Counted from the stretch's first letter, positions 1 through 9,188 are shown. The stretch: DNA of 64,000 bases from Lysobacter sp. K5869 (GCF_018847975.1 NZ_CP072597.1:1054001-1118000); one strand, 5' to 3'. Made by a program: numbers and translations. Notes: a model not told the origin generated them from the sequence alone.

Positions 1-1309
1 CGGTGATTTCACCCAGCGCATCGTGCGCCTGCCGCAACGCCTCGGCGGCCAGATCCAGCATTTCATAATCGAGCTGCGCCCGCGCCTCGCTCAATTCTGC
101 ATCCGCGCGCCGCAACGCATCGACGTGCCGCGCGCGCGCCGTGAACGCGCCTTCGCCCGCATCCGCCGCATCGCCCTGCGCCAGCGCGCGCAAACGCGCG
201 TGCATGAGCTGCAAGCCCGCGCCCGTGTGCGCGGATACGAACACGCGATCTTCGCCGCCGACGTCCGCCGGGCCCGGCGAGTCGTGATCGGATTCGAGCA
301 AGTCGATCTTGTTGTAGACGAACAACCGCGCCGGCACCGCTTCGATCGCATCGGCGACCGCGGCGAGGCCGCCGTGCGGATTGCGCGCGTCGAGCACGAC
401 GATGGCCAGATCGGCGCGGTCGAGTTCGCCGCGCGCGCGGCGCATGCCTTCGCGCTCGATCGCGTCGCCGCCGTCGCGCAGGCCGGCGGTGTCGACCAAG
501 GTCAGTTCGACGCCGTCGAGTTTGATGGTCTCGTGCAGTAGATCGCGGGTGGTGCCCGCGATGTCGGTGACGATGGCGCGTTCGCTGCCGGCCAAGGCGT
601 TCAGCAACGAACTCTTGCCCGCGTTGGGCGGGCCGACGATCACCGCGTGCAATCCGTCGCGCAGGCGGCGGCCGCGTTCGGCCGCGGCCAGCAGCGCTTG
701 CAAGGCTTGCGCGGTGTCGCTCAAGCGCGCGCGCAACGCGGCGCCGCCGAGCGTGTCGATGGGTTCGTCGGCGAAATCGATCGCGGCTTCGATGTGCACG
801 CGCACCGCGAGCAAGTCGCCGGCCAGCGCGTCGACCCTGCGCGAGAACTCGCCGTCGAGCGCGCGCCGCGCCGCCCGCGCCGCGCGCGCATCGGCGGCGG
901 CGATCAGATCGGCGACGGCTTCGGCTTGAGCGAGATCGAGCCGGCCTTCGAGAAACGCGCGTTCGCTGAACTCGCCCGGCCGCGCGCGGCGCGCGCCGAG
1001 CGCGCAGGCGCGCGCGAGCAGTTCTTCCAGCAACGCCGGGCCGCCGTGCGCCTGCAACTCGGCCACGTCTTCGCCGGTGTAGCTGGCCGGCGCGGCGAAG
1101 TAGAGCGCGATGCCGTCGTCGAGCGTTTCGCCGTCGGCGTCGCGGAAGCGCACGTAATGGGCATGGCGCGGCTGCAGTTCGCGGCCGGTCATCGCCTGCG
1201 CGATCCCGCGCGCGTGGCGGCCGGACAAACGCACGATGCCGACGCCGCCCGCGCCGGGCGCGGTGGCGACGGCGGCGATGGTGTCGCGGGCGGGAGAGGC
1301 GGCGGTCAT
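1..1309 (-). CDS. mnmE: tRNA uridine-5-carboxymethylaminomethyl(34) synthesis GTPase MnmE (3' end off window)
   Basis: With MnmG this GTPase modifies U34 in the wobble position of several tRNAs, in the cytoplasm. The reading frame starts at the ATG at 1309 ([16 protein letters not shown]) and stays open to position 1, giving about 436 residues; the family is about 450 long, so only the last roughly 15-20 residues, including the C-terminal CIGK-type motif, are missing. Visible parts are the N-terminal tetrahydrofolate-binding domain ([13 protein letters not shown], then [14 protein letters not shown]), the helical domain, and an inserted G domain with P-loop GPPNAGKS near residue 226, the switch motif [14 protein letters not shown] and NKID. 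The gene points away from oriC, in the usual place next to yidC. The 467-bp gap to yidC holds repeats only. Confidence 0.95.
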   Translation of the reverse strand, partial: MTAASPARDTIAAVATAPGAGGVGIVRLSGRHARGIAQAMTGRELQPRHAHYVRFRDADGETLDDGIALYFAAPASYTGEDVAELQAHGGPALLEELLARACALGARRARPGEFSERAFLEGRLDLAQAEAVADLIAAADARAARAARRALDGEFSRRVDALAGDLLAVRVHIEAAIDFADEPIDTLGGAALRARLSDTAQALQALLAAAERGRRLRDGLHAVIVGPPNAGKSSLLNALAGSERAIVTDIAGTTRDLLHETIKLDGVELTLVDTAGLRDGGDAIEREGMRRARGELDRADLAIVVLDARNPHGGLAAVADAIEAVPARLFVYNKIDLLESDHDSPGPADVGGEDRVFVSAHTGAGLQLMHARLRALAQGDAADAGEGAFTARARHVDALRRADAELSEARAQLDYEMLDLAAEALRQAHDALGEIT

Positions 1310-1402
1310 GGGCGAATGATAGTGGGTGGCGAGGCTGGGGATAACTCGGGGTGGAGCAGGGAACTGGGGAATGGGATTTCGGACTCGGATCGGACCTAGG
1401 AC

Positions 1403-1477
1403 GAGGAGCGAGGAGCGAGGAGCGAGGAGCGAGGAGCGAGGAGCGAGGAGCGAGGAGCGAGGAGCGAGGAGCGAGGA
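1403..1477. repeat. Heptanucleotide tandem repeat (GAGGAGC)n
   Basis: A 7-bp unit, GAGGAGC, is repeated about 10.7 times without interruption. It lies 94 bp upstream of the mnmE start codon, in the gap between mnmE and yidC. An uninterrupted 7-mer array of this kind is prone to slippage during replication, so copy number may vary between strains. Confidence 0.97.
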
Positions 1478-1510
1478 AGAGCCTACAAGCCGCGGCGGCC
1501 GCTACCTACC

Positions 1511-1594
1511 GTCATCTCCGCGAAAGCGGGGATCCAGGGTTTTACCGAGGCACGACGCTGAAGTCTTTGGGTCCCCGCCTGCGGGGGATGACGA
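1511..1594. repeat. REP-like inverted repeat of the 'GTCAT-CCGCGAAAGCGG' type
   Basis: Two arms face each other: about 1511-1535 (GTCATCTCCGCGAAAGCGGG, then GATCC) and about 1571-1593 (GTCCCCGCC...GGGGGATGACG). The left arm is itself a small hairpin (CCGC-GAAA-GCGG). This is a different family from the TGTAGGAGCGGCG repeats found elsewhere in the window. Confidence 0.8.
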
Positions 1595-1710
1595 CTTGGG
1601 AGTTTCTGCAGCTGTCGTGAGGACCGCGTCGTTGCGTGGAACCGTCAGAACGCCGGCCTGCAGCAACGCGTCCAGCTAACGACCCGCCGACGCGCTCCCC
1701 ACCGACTTAT

Positions 1711-1746
1711 CCCCAAAAACACGAAGCCCGCCATACGGCGGGCTTC
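1711..1746 (-). terminator. Rho-independent terminator of the rpmH-rnpA-yidC operon
   Basis: A 10-bp perfect stem, GAAGCCCGCC / GGCGGGCTTC (1723-1732 with 1737-1746), has a 4-nt loop. Read on the minus strand it is followed by GTGTTTTTGG, so the T-run is on the side expected for transcription leaving yidC. It lies about 30 bp past the yidC stop codon. Confidence 0.9.
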
Positions 1747-1776
1747 GCTTCGATCCGTTCGCTCAAGAACGAGCGA

Positions 1777-3507
1777 TCAGCTCTTGTCCTTGTCCTTTCC
1801 GCCGCCGCTACCGCCCGCGTTGTCTTCCGCGTAGCGCTTGGTCGTCGCCCACTGCTGCAGCAGACCCAAACCGCCGTTGGCGACTTGGTACAGCACCAGA
1901 CCCGCCGGCAGGAACGCCAGGATCGCGCCGAACATCAGCGGCATGAACTGCATCATCTTCTGCTGCGCCGGGTCCATGCCGGTCATCGGGGTCAGCTTCT
2001 GCGTCGCCCACATGATCGCGATGTTGCACAGCGGCAGCACGAAGAACGGATCGCGCGAGGTCAGGTCGTGGATCCACAGCATCCACGGCGCGTGGCGCAG
2101 TTCCACCGACTCGGCCAGCATCCAATAGAGCGTCATGAAGATGATGATGCTCGGCAGCAGCGGCAGACAGCCGCCGACCGGGTTGATCTTCTCCTTCTTG
2201 TACAGCTCCATCAGCGCCATCTGGAACTTCTGCTTGTCGTCGCCGTAACGCTCCTTGAGCTGGGCGACGCGCGGCTGGAACTTGCGCATCTTCGCCTGCG
2301 ACTTGTACTGCGCCGCCGACAGCGGATACAGCGCCAGCTTCAGCAGCACTACCAGGCCGATGATCGCCCAGCCCCAGTTGCCGAACAGGCCGTGCAGCTT
2401 GTCGAGCAGCCAGAACAGGCCGTTGGCGAGGGTGGCGAAGATCGAGTAGCTGCTGAAGTCGACCGCGCGGTCCAGACCCTGCACCTTCTGCGCTTCGATC
2501 GCCTTGACCAGCTTCGGGCCGACCCACAGGCGCGCTTCGGTGCTGGCCTTCTGGCCGGGCGCGACGTTGACGCCCGGGCCGAGGTCGCGGATCAGGTACT
2601 GCGGCGCGCCGCCGGCGTTGAGCTGCTCGAGCGAGAACTGGCCCTGGTCCTTGTCGCCCGGAATCCAGGCGGCGAAGAAGTGGTGCTGCAGCATCGCGAT
2701 CCAACCGCCGGAGACCTGCTTGTTGAGGTTGCCGTCGGAGGCGAACTTGTCGAACTTGCGCTTCTCGTACTTATCGGTCGGGCTGTACCACGCCGCGCCC
2801 TGGAAGCTGTACTGCTCGGGGCTGAAGGGGCCCTTGCGCGCGAGCTCGCGCGGCACCCGGCTGAGCTGGCGGTAGACGAAGCCCTGCCACGGCGCGGCGC
2901 CGGCGTTGCTGACGTCGTCGCGGACCTTGATGACGTAGTCGCCGCGACGGAAGGTGTAGGTGCGGGTGATGGTCACGCCGTTGGCGCCGGTCCACACGAA
3001 CGGCACCGCGATGTCCTTGGCGCCGTCGGCGAGCTTGAGCTCGCGCGAATCGCCGGCGTAGCGGAAGCCGCTTTCGTGGGTCGGGGCGATGCCGCCCTGG
3101 CTGACCCAGCCGCTCTGGGCGACGAAGTACAAGGTCGAGTCGTGCGCCAGCAGGCGCATCGGCGGGCTGTTCGGCTCGGTGCCGACCGGGTAGCGCAGCA
3201 GGTCGGCTTCGCTGACTTCGCCGCCGCGCAGGATCACCTTGAACACGTCGGTGCTGATCGTCACCGGCGCGTCGGTGGCCGGCGCGGCGCCGGCGACCGG
3301 GGTGGCGCCCGCGGCGGGCGGCGCGGTGGGCGCGCCCGGCACGCCGGGCTGGGCGGCGAGGCCCGCGGCGCTGGGCACGGTGCTGACCGGCGCGACCGCG
3401 CCCGGCGGCGGAGCCGGCGGCGCCGACTTCTCCTTGCCCCATTCCATCCACAGCAGGGTCGCCACCATCAGCCAGGCGAGGATCAGGAAAGCACGGGTCT
3501 GGTTCAT
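1777..3507 (-). CDS. yidC: Membrane protein insertase YidC
   Basis: 576 residues. YidC inserts and folds inner-membrane proteins, alone or with SecYEG. The N-terminal transmembrane segment (MNQTRAFLILAWLMVATLLWM) is followed by an Ala/Pro-rich linker and a large periplasmic beta-sandwich domain (about residues 75-345), then the conserved core of five membrane helices beginning near GLFWLLDKLHGLFGNWGW and including the MRKFQPR...LKERYGDDKQKF cytoplasmic loop. Length and layout are those of gram-negative YidC. The gene is 15 bp downstream of rnpA and is probably co-transcribed from rpmH. The yidD gene that lies between rnpA and yidC in many bacteria is absent here. The start at 3507 places the signal-anchor helix correctly. 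Confidence 0.97.
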   Translation of the reverse strand: MNQTRAFLILAWLMVATLLWMEWGKEKSAPPAPPPGAVAPVSTVPSAAGLAAQPGVPGAPTAPPAAGATPVAGAAPATDAPVTISTDVFKVILRGGEVSEADLLRYPVGTEPNSPPMRLLAHDSTLYFVAQSGWVSQGGIAPTHESGFRYAGDSRELKLADGAKDIAVPFVWTGANGVTITRTYTFRRGDYVIKVRDDVSNAGAAPWQGFVYRQLSRVPRELARKGPFSPEQYSFQGAAWYSPTDKYEKRKFDKFASDGNLNKQVSGGWIAMLQHHFFAAWIPGDKDQGQFSLEQLNAGGAPQYLIRDLGPGVNVAPGQKASTEARLWVGPKLVKAIEAQKVQGLDRAVDFSSYSIFATLANGLFWLLDKLHGLFGNWGWAIIGLVVLLKLALYPLSAAQYKSQAKMRKFQPRVAQLKERYGDDKQKFQMALMELYKKEKINPVGGCLPLLPSIIIFMTLYWMLAESVELRHAPWMLWIHDLTSRDPFFVLPLCNIAIMWATQKLTPMTGMDPAQQKMMQFMPLMFGAILAFLPAGLVLYQVANGGLGLLQQWATTKRYAEDNAGGSGGGKDKDKS

Positions 3508-3522
3508 GGGCAGCAGGCGGGC

Positions 3523-3957
3523 TCAGCCGGGACCGGGGTCCGGCGTGGGGTGAGAAGGGGAAGCGGCCGGCATTGTGCCGGGGGCCGCAGTCTCGGGCAA
3601 TGCGAGAGCGCTACGCGCGCCGGCGCGCTTGAGCAGACTCTCGAACGCGGCGCGGAGTTCCGGGCCGGACAGCTTGGACGCGCCGGGCCGCGCGACCAGC
3701 ACATAATCGCCCGGCGCGAGCTCGGCGCGCAGGTGGCGGAAGGCGTCGCGGAAGATGCGCTTGATCCGGTTGCGGCCGACCGCGTTCGGATCGACCTTGC
3801 GCGACACCGCCAGGCCCAGGCGCGCGGGCACGTTCGGATCGGCCTGGACATGCAAAGCGAGCACGGGCAGCGCCACGCGCCGTCCATGCTTGAAGATGCG
3901 GTCGAAATCGGAACGCGCGCGTACCCGCGCGGTGCGCGGGAAGCGGGACGAATTCAT
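3523..3957 (-). CDS. rnpA: Ribonuclease P protein component
   Basis: 144 residues, starting MNSSRFPRTARVRARSDFDR. RnpA is the basic protein partner of the RNase P RNA, which removes 5' leaders from pre-tRNAs. The family signature is visible as VGRNRIKRIFRDAFR, preceded by RLGLAVSRKVDPNA. The frame is open further upstream to 4197, but that extension overlaps rpmH and has no homology to the family, so the ATG at 3957 was chosen. The C-terminus carries a low-complexity Ala/Pro tail not essential to the fold. It sits between rpmH (86 bp upstream) and yidC (15 bp downstream). Confidence 0.96.
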   Translation of the reverse strand: MNSSRFPRTARVRARSDFDRIFKHGRRVALPVLALHVQADPNVPARLGLAVSRKVDPNAVGRNRIKRIFRDAFRHLRAELAPGDYVLVARPGASKLSGPELRAAFESLLKRAGARSALALPETAAPGTMPAASPSHPTPDPGPG

Positions 3958-4043
3958 TGCAGGCGGTCGGCCGCGCGGCGCCGGATCGGACTGGTTGGGC
4001 CGGAAGCGGCCAACAGCGATCGCGGCAGGGCGGCCGGCAACGC

Positions 4044-4184
4044 TTAGGCGGTCAGGCGCTTGCGGCCCTTGGCACGACGACGGGCGAGGATCTTGCGACC
4101 ATCGGCGGTCTTCATGCGGGCACGGAAACCGTGGTCGCGCTTGCGCTTGAGGTTGCTGGGCTGGTAGGTGCGCTTGGTGGCCAT
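4044..4184 (-). CDS. rpmH: 50S ribosomal protein L34
   Basis: 46 residues, very basic, starting [20 protein letters not shown] and ending [12 protein letters not shown]: full-length L34. It is a component of the large ribosomal subunit. It is the first gene of the minus-strand operon rpmH-rnpA-yidC and diverges from dnaA across a 328-bp gap, the arrangement usual near bacterial origins. Confidence 0.99.
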   Translation of the reverse strand: MATKRTYQPSNLKRKRDHGFRARMKTADGRKILARRRAKGRKRLTA

Positions 4185-4512
4185 GACAGGCTCGCAAAGA
4201 TAACGACGAAAGTGGACCGCCGATTCTAGCGGCGCACCCGAGTCAGGGTCAAGCCTTTGTCCCGATTGGGATTCCCGATCCGCGACGGACGCCACCGAAG
4301 CGGCCGGGGACAGCCTGTGTACGAGCTGTGCATGAACCTGTGGATTAGTCCTGTTCCGAACCCGGCCTCGGTGGTAGTCTGACCGACCCCCCGGCTTCCT
4401 GCGTCGCGATGTGCGCATCGTGCGTTGGGCCGCTTTCGTCCGTCGCCGGCGCTGTCGCCGCCGCGGCCGACCGCATCGCGCAGCATCACGCATAAAAGAA
4501 GACACGCTACAG
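4185..4512. promoter_or_regulatory. Divergent promoter region rpmH / dnaA
   Basis: A 328-bp gap between the divergent rpmH and dnaA starts. It contains one near-consensus DnaA box, TGTGGATTA at 4339-4347 (one mismatch to the complement of TTATCCACA), which could support DnaA autoregulation. No convincing -35/-10 pair was identified by eye. An open frame continues upstream of the chosen dnaA start but is Arg-rich and lacks similarity to DnaA. Confidence 0.6.
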
Positions 4513-5865
4513 ATGGAAGCCTGGCCCCGCTGCCTCGAACGCCTTGAAGCCGAGTTCCCGGTCGAGGACGTGCATACCTGGTTGAAGCCGCTGCAAGCCG
4601 CGCAGCGCGACAGCAAGACCGTGCTCTACGCGCCCAACGCGTTCGTGGTCGAGCATGTGCGCGAGCGCTATCTCTCGCGCATCCGCGAATTGCTTTCGTA
4701 CTTCGCCGGCAGCGAAGACGTCAGCCTGGAAGTCGGCTCGCTGCCGCGCTCGCCGGCCAGCACCCAGCCGTTGCCGCTGGAACCGGTGGCGAGCGTGGTG
4801 CGGCAAACGCCGGCCGCGGTGACCGCGCCGGTCGAACCGTTCCAAGGCAATCTCGATACGCATTACACCTTCGATAATTTCGTCGAAGGCCGCAGCAACC
4901 AGCTCGGCCGCGCCGCCGCGTGGCAGGCCGCGCAGAAGCCGGGCGAGCGCGCGCACAATCCGCTGCTGCTGTACGGAGGCACCGGCCTCGGCAAGACCCA
5001 CCTTATGTTCGCCGCCGGCAACGCCATGCGCGACGCCAATCCGGCGATGCGGGTGATGTACCTGCGTTCGGAACAGTTCTTCAGCGCGATGATGAAAGCG
5101 CTGCAGGACAAGACCATGGATGCGTTCAAGCGCCAGTTCCAGCGCGTCGACGCGCTGCTGATCGACGACATCCAGTTCTTCGCCGGCAAGGACCGCACCC
5201 AGGAAGAGTTCTTCCACACCTTCAATGCGCTGTTCGACGGCAAGCAGCAGATCATCCTGACCTGCGACCGCTACCCGCGCGAAGTCGAAGGCCTGGAGCC
5301 GCGGCTCAAGTCGCGCCTGGCCTGGGGCCTGTCGGTGGCGATCGAGCCGCCGGACTTCGAGACCCGCGCCCAGATCGTGATCTCCAAGGCCAAGGAACGC
5401 GGCGCCGCGATCCCCGAGGAAGTCGCCTTCCTGCTGGCCAAGAAGATGCGCTCGAACGTGCGCGACCTGGAAGGCGCGCTCAACACCCTGACCGCCCGCG
5501 CCAACTTCACCGGCCGCGCGATCACCGCCGAGTTCGCCCAGGAGACCCTGCGCGACCTGCTGCGCGCCCAGCAGCAGGCGATCGGCATCCCCAACATCCA
5601 AAAGACCGTGGCAGACTACTACGGCCTCCAGATCAAGGACTTGTTGTCGAAACGGCGCACGCGTTCGCTCGCCCGTCCGCGCCAGGTGGCTATGGCGCTG
5701 ACCAAGGAACTGACCGAACACTCGCTGCCGGAGATCGGCGATGCCTTCGCCGGTCGCGACCACACGACCGTTCTGCACGCCTGCCGTCAGATCCGCACCC
5801 TCATGGAAACCGACGGCAAGCTGCGGGAAGACTGGGACAAGCTGATCCGCAAGCTCAGCGAGTGA
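4513..5865 (+). CDS. dnaA: Chromosomal replication initiator protein DnaA
   Basis: 450 residues. DnaA binds 9-bp DnaA boxes, oligomerises in its ATP form and melts oriC. Domain I is at the N-terminus ([20 protein letters not shown]), followed by a short variable linker and the AAA+ domain with Walker A GGTGLGKT (about residues 155-162) and Walker B LLIDDIQF (about 215-222). Domain IV carries the DNA-binding signature [14 protein letters not shown] (about 414-427). The ATG at 4513 was chosen because the protein then begins with the conserved domain I; the longer frame from 4411 adds 34 Arg-rich residues unlike the family. The abundance of DnaA boxes at 18.7-21.7 kb makes this protein the presumed ligand of that array. 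Confidence 0.98.
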   Translation: MEAWPRCLERLEAEFPVEDVHTWLKPLQAAQRDSKTVLYAPNAFVVEHVRERYLSRIRELLSYFAGSEDVSLEVGSLPRSPASTQPLPLEPVASVVRQTPAAVTAPVEPFQGNLDTHYTFDNFVEGRSNQLGRAAAWQAAQKPGERAHNPLLLYGGTGLGKTHLMFAAGNAMRDANPAMRVMYLRSEQFFSAMMKALQDKTMDAFKRQFQRVDALLIDDIQFFAGKDRTQEEFFHTFNALFDGKQQIILTCDRYPREVEGLEPRLKSRLAWGLSVAIEPPDFETRAQIVISKAKERGAAIPEEVAFLLAKKMRSNVRDLEGALNTLTARANFTGRAITAEFAQETLRDLLRAQQQAIGIPNIQKTVADYYGLQIKDLLSKRRTRSLARPRQVAMALTKELTEHSLPEIGDAFAGRDHTTVLHACRQIRTLMETDGKLREDWDKLIRKLSE

Positions 5866-6598
5866 TCCGCGGCGCCCGATCGACGGGCGCCGGCCTCGGC
5901 CTGGGATGCGCGGCAGCGCCGACGGCGCGATCCCGACATCGCGCTGCCGGCCGCGTCGCGCGGCCCGCGCCAACGCTGGCGCCGCACGTCCGGCTTTCTG
6001 GCCGGCGAACCGGCCGCGAATTTCCGCTCAGCCCAGGGGCCAGCGCCTCGTTTGCGTTGGGCGGCGCCTAGCCGGACTCCACGACGACGAGCGCGACGCA
6101 GCGGCGCGGCCTTCCGGTCGGCCCGCGGCCGTCCGCGCTCATCCGTAGAGATCGCAGGACCGCAGCATCGAGGCCGGGCGGGGGTTTCGGCGTTGGCGGT
6201 GTCGCTCATCCAGCGGAACCGGCAGGCCAGACGCTCGCGCGGCTCGCGATGGCGGAAGTCCATTGGCTCCGGCGTCTCGGGGTCCGCTTGGACACTTCGT
6301 CGCCGGTGGACACAAGGTAATGGCTAAGTTGCTGATACGAAAGGCATAAGTTGGGGGACTAGATTCGTACAAGCTGTGGATAAAGTTGACGCCGCGCGAC
6401 CGCGCCGCAGTTATCCACAGGATCTACCGGTCCTCCAGGGCCAGTTCTACCCGCTTTTGAAGTACCGAAAAATAGTTGTAAATCAAAGGCTTAAGTCGGT
6501 TTTCAACCGTTTTTCGCCGCTCCACCGCCACTAAGCTTTTGATTTATACATCTCTTTTGTAATTGGGCTTGCGCCCACCGACCGGCCAAGGGGTCCGC
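5866..6598. other. oriC: Predicted chromosomal origin of replication (oriC), dnaA-dnaN intergenic region
   Basis: This 733-bp gap carries two perfect DnaA boxes in opposite orientation, TGTGGATAA at 6375-6383 and TTATCCACA at 6411-6419. An AT-rich stretch follows from about 6454 to 6570 in an otherwise very GC-rich region, a good candidate unwinding element. Genes on both sides point away from it (mnmE to rpmH on minus, dnaN to gyrB on plus). Only two perfect boxes were seen, few compared with the array at 18.7-21.7 kb. The first 300 bp after dnaA are GC-rich and hold nothing recognisable. Function as origin is inferred from position and sequence, not shown. Confidence 0.8.
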
Positions 6599-7699
6599 AT
6601 GCGTTTCAGCCTGCAACGCGAAGTTTTTCTCAAGCCGTTGGCCCAAGTGGTCAATGTCGTCGAACGCCGGCAGACCTTGCCGGTCCTCGCCAACCTGCTG
6701 GTGCAGGTCAAGGACGGCCAGTTGTCGCTGACCGGCACCGATCTGGAAGTCGAAATGATTTCCCGGGTCAACGTCGACGACGCGAAAGACGGCGAAACCA
6801 CGATTCCGGCGCGCAAGCTGTTCGAAATCGTTCGCGCCCTGCCCGACGGCAGCAAGGTCACCGTGAGCCAGGCCGCCGAGAAGATCACCGTGCAGGCCGG
6901 CCGTTCGCGCTTCACCTTGTCGAGCCTGCCGGCCAACGACTTCCCGTCGATCGACGAAGTCGAAGCCACCGAACGCGTGCGCGTTCCAGAAGCCGCGCTC
7001 AAGGAGCTGATCGAACGCACCGCGTTCGCAATGGCGCAGCAGGACGTGCGCTATTACCTCAACGGTCTGCTGTTCGATCTGCGCGAAACCAGCCTGCGCT
7101 GCGTCGCCACCGACGGCCACCGTTTGGCCTTGTGCGAAGCGCCGTTCGAAGGCGGCGCGCAGACCAAGCGCCAGATCATCGTGCCGCGCAAGGGCGTGCA
7201 GGAACTGCAGCGTTTGCTCGAAGGCGGCGATCGCGAGGTCGAGCTGGAAATGGGCCGCGGCCACATCCGCATCAAGCGCGACGATGTGACCTTCACCAGC
7301 AAGCTCATCGACGGCCGTTTCCCCGATTACGAAGCCGTGATTCCGATCGGCGCCGACCGCGAAGTGCGGATCGAGCGCGAAATCCTGCGCGCGTCGCTGC
7401 AGCGCGCGGCGATTTTGTCGAACGAGAAGTACCGCGGCGTGCGCATCGAAGTCTCGCCGGGCCAGCTCAAGATCAGCGCGCACAACCCGGAACAGGAAGA
7501 AGCGCAGGAAGAAGTCGAAGCCGACACCAAGGTCGACGACCTGGCCGTGGGCTTCAACGTCAACTACCTGCTGGACGCCCTGACCGCGCTGCGCGACGAG
7601 CACGTGGTGCTGGCGCTGCGCGACGCCAACTCGTCGGCGCTGGTGCGCGAGGCCTCGAACGAGCGTTGCCGCCATGTGGTGATGCCGCTGCGGCTCTGA
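6599..7699 (+). CDS. dnaN: DNA polymerase III subunit beta (sliding clamp)
   Basis: 366 residues, the standard length for the beta clamp. The clamp dimer encircles DNA and tethers polymerase III, and it also drives regulatory inactivation of DnaA with Hda in other proteobacteria. The sequence starts MRFSLQREVFLKPLAQVVNV and ends with the conserved VMPLRL tail. The ATG at 6599 is preferred over a start at 6563, which adds 12 residues not found in the family. It is followed by a terminator at 7739-7771, so recF is probably transcribed separately at least in part. Confidence 0.98.
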   Translation: MRFSLQREVFLKPLAQVVNVVERRQTLPVLANLLVQVKDGQLSLTGTDLEVEMISRVNVDDAKDGETTIPARKLFEIVRALPDGSKVTVSQAAEKITVQAGRSRFTLSSLPANDFPSIDEVEATERVRVPEAALKELIERTAFAMAQQDVRYYLNGLLFDLRETSLRCVATDGHRLALCEAPFEGGAQTKRQIIVPRKGVQELQRLLEGGDREVELEMGRGHIRIKRDDVTFTSKLIDGRFPDYEAVIPIGADREVRIEREILRASLQRAAILSNEKYRGVRIEVSPGQLKISAHNPEQEEAQEEVEADTKVDDLAVGFNVNYLLDALTALRDEHVVLALRDANSSALVREASNERCRHVVMPLRL

Positions 7700-7718
7700 T
7701 CCACGCCCGGTTCGCTTC

Positions 7719-7734
7719 GGTTCCACGTGGAACA
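7719..7734. promoter_or_regulatory. parS: parS-type ParB binding site 1
   Basis: GGTTCCACGTGGAACA, containing the perfect 14-bp palindrome GTTCCACGTGGAAC. The known parS consensus is TGTTCCACGTGGAACA (Pseudomonas and relatives). It lies just after dnaN. Confidence 0.9.
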
Positions 7735-7738
7735 AAAC

Positions 7739-7771
7739 ACACGCCCGGCTTCTGCCGGGCGTGTTCGTTTT
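7739..7771 (+). terminator. Rho-independent terminator after dnaN
   Basis: An 11-bp perfect stem, ACACGCCCGGC / GCCGGGCGTGT, with loop TTCT, followed by TCGTTTT. It sits 40 bp past the dnaN stop and immediately follows parS site 1. Confidence 0.88.
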
Positions 7772-7818
7772 GGGCTTCCGCGTTCCGACCAGCTCCTGCG
7801 CAAGGTTCCTGAGCCCCC

Positions 7819-7980
7819 TGTAGGAGCGGCGTAAGCCGCGATAAACCGAAGCGGTTGACCTCCGAGAACCGGCCGAAGTGGCTGTTCTGCAAGCGAAAAG
7901 CCCCGCATCGACGCGTTTCGGCCTCGGTTAGCCCCGCTTTCGTACATCGCTTCGTTTTATCGCGGCTCACGCCGCTCCTA
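7819..7980. repeat. REP-like inverted pair, TGTAGGAGCGGCG family
   Basis: Left arm at 7819-7845 (TGTAGGAGCGGCGTAAGCCG, then CGATAAA) and right arm at about 7957-7980 (TTTATCGCGGCTCACGCCGC, then TCCTA). Each arm has an internal small hairpin (GCGGC-GTAA-GCCGC). It fills most of the gap between dnaN and recF. Confidence 0.85.
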
Positions 7981-8038
7981 CCCGGCAGCCCGAGCGCCGC
8001 TCCTGCCCCGCCTCAGCCCAATCTGCGATCATTTCCCC

Positions 8039-9124
8039 ATGCACGTAACCCGCCTGGACGCCCGCGGCCTGCGCCGCTTCGCCGACGTAAGCCTGTTGCC
8101 GGCGCCCGGGATCAACCTGATCACCGGCGAAAATGGTGCGGGCAAGACCAGCCTGCTCGAAGCCCTGCATCTGATGGCGTACGGCCGCAGCTTCCGCGGC
8201 CGGGTTCGGGACGGGCTGATCCGGGCTGGCGATCCGGCCTTGGAGGTGTTCGTCGAATGGCAGGAAGCCCGCCGCGATCAACGCCGCAAGGCCGGACTGC
8301 GCCACAGCGGCCAGGATTGGGTCGGCCGGCTCGACGGGGCCTCGGTGTCCCAGCTCGGCGAACTCTGCGCCGCGCTGGCCGTCGTGAGTTTCGAGCCCGG
8401 CAGCCATTCCCTGATTACCGGGCCGGGCGAAATCCGCCGTCGTTACCTCGATTGGGGTTTGTTCCACGTGGAACCAGACTTCACTCCGCTGTGGCGGCGT
8501 TACACGCGGGCGCTCAAGCAGCGCAATGCCCTGCTCAAGGCTCGCGCCCGCGACGGGCAGCTCGATGCCTGGGATCGGGAGTTGTCCGAGGCCGGCGAAC
8601 CGTTGAGCCGCCGTCGCCAGCAGTATCTGGACGAGCTCCAACCCCGATTCGCCGCCTTCGCGACCGAACTGGCGCCCGGATTGGGGGCGATCCGCCTCGA
8701 TTACGTCCCCGGCTGGCGCCGCGACGAGTTTCCGCTGGCCGATGCTCTGCTGCTGGCCCGCGAGCGCGATCAGCAGCAAGGCTTTACCTCGGTCGGCCCG
8801 CATCGCGCGGATTGGCGGATCGGCTACGGCGGGATTCCGGGGCGCGAGGCCTTGTCGCGCGGGCAGGCGAAGCTGGTCGCCCTGGTCGCGTTGCTGGCCC
8901 AGGCCGAGCAACACGCCCAAATCCAGGGCGAATGGCCGGTGATCGCGTTGGACGATCTGGCCTCCGAGCTGGATCGCAAGCATCAGCGCCGGGTCTTGGA
9001 GCGGCTGATCGCCAGCCGGGCCCAGGTTTTCATCACCGGGACGGAGGCGCCGCCCGCGCTGGCCGAGATGCAGGTCGAGATCGCTCGGTTCCACGTGGAA
9101 CATGGAACCTTGAAGCCGGAATGA
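8039..9124 (+). CDS. recF: DNA replication and repair protein RecF
   Basis: 361 residues, the usual length. RecF is an SMC-like ATPase that, with RecO and RecR, loads RecA at single-strand gaps. Walker A is GENGAGKT (about residues 30-37), the ABC signature lies at LSRGQAKL (about 273-280), and Walker B with the D-loop is VIALDDLASELD. Two parS palindromes fall inside the coding sequence (8460 and 9087) and are read in the same frame both times, giving the peptide FHVE. Next to dnaN and two genes before gyrB, as in most gammaproteobacteria. Confidence 0.97.
   Translation: MHVTRLDARGLRRFADVSLLPAPGINLITGENGAGKTSLLEALHLMAYGRSFRGRVRDGLIRAGDPALEVFVEWQEARRDQRRKAGLRHSGQDWVGRLDGASVSQLGELCAALAVVSFEPGSHSLITGPGEIRRRYLDWGLFHVEPDFTPLWRRYTRALKQRNALLKARARDGQLDAWDRELSEAGEPLSRRRQQYLDELQPRFAAFATELAPGLGAIRLDYVPGWRRDEFPLADALLLARERDQQQGFTSVGPHRADWRIGYGGIPGREALSRGQAKLVALVALLAQAEQHAQIQGEWPVIALDDLASELDRKHQRRVLERLIASRAQVFITGTEAPPALAEMQVEIARFHVEHGTLKPE
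8460..8475. promoter_or_regulatory. parS: parS-type ParB binding site 2 (inside recF)
   Basis: TGTTCCACGTGGAACC, one base from the full 16-bp consensus and with the perfect 14-bp palindromic core. It lies within recF codons for LFHVEP. Confidence 0.92.
9087..9102. promoter_or_regulatory. parS: parS-type ParB binding site 3 (inside recF, near its 3' end)
   Basis: GGTTCCACGTGGAACA with the perfect palindromic core, in the last 13 codons of recF (RFHVEH). Confidence 0.92.
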
Positions 9125-9188
9125 TTCACGGCTGGCGTGGAACCGGCCTCCGCCAGCGTGGAACTTGCGAACGTCGGCTCCACGCACG

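Noticed and set aside
3958..4197. Extension of rnpA upstream to 4197
   Set aside because: The extension overlaps rpmH and does not resemble RnpA; the ATG at 3957 gives the conserved N-terminus.
4411..4512. 34-residue N-terminal extension of DnaA
   Set aside because: Arg-rich and absent from DnaA proteins, which begin with [16 protein letters not shown] domain I in this family.
4507..5973. 488-residue minus-strand frame opposite dnaA
   Set aside because: It is the antisense of the dnaA coding sequence with Arg/Val/Leu-rich composition typical of antisense frames in GC-rich genes.
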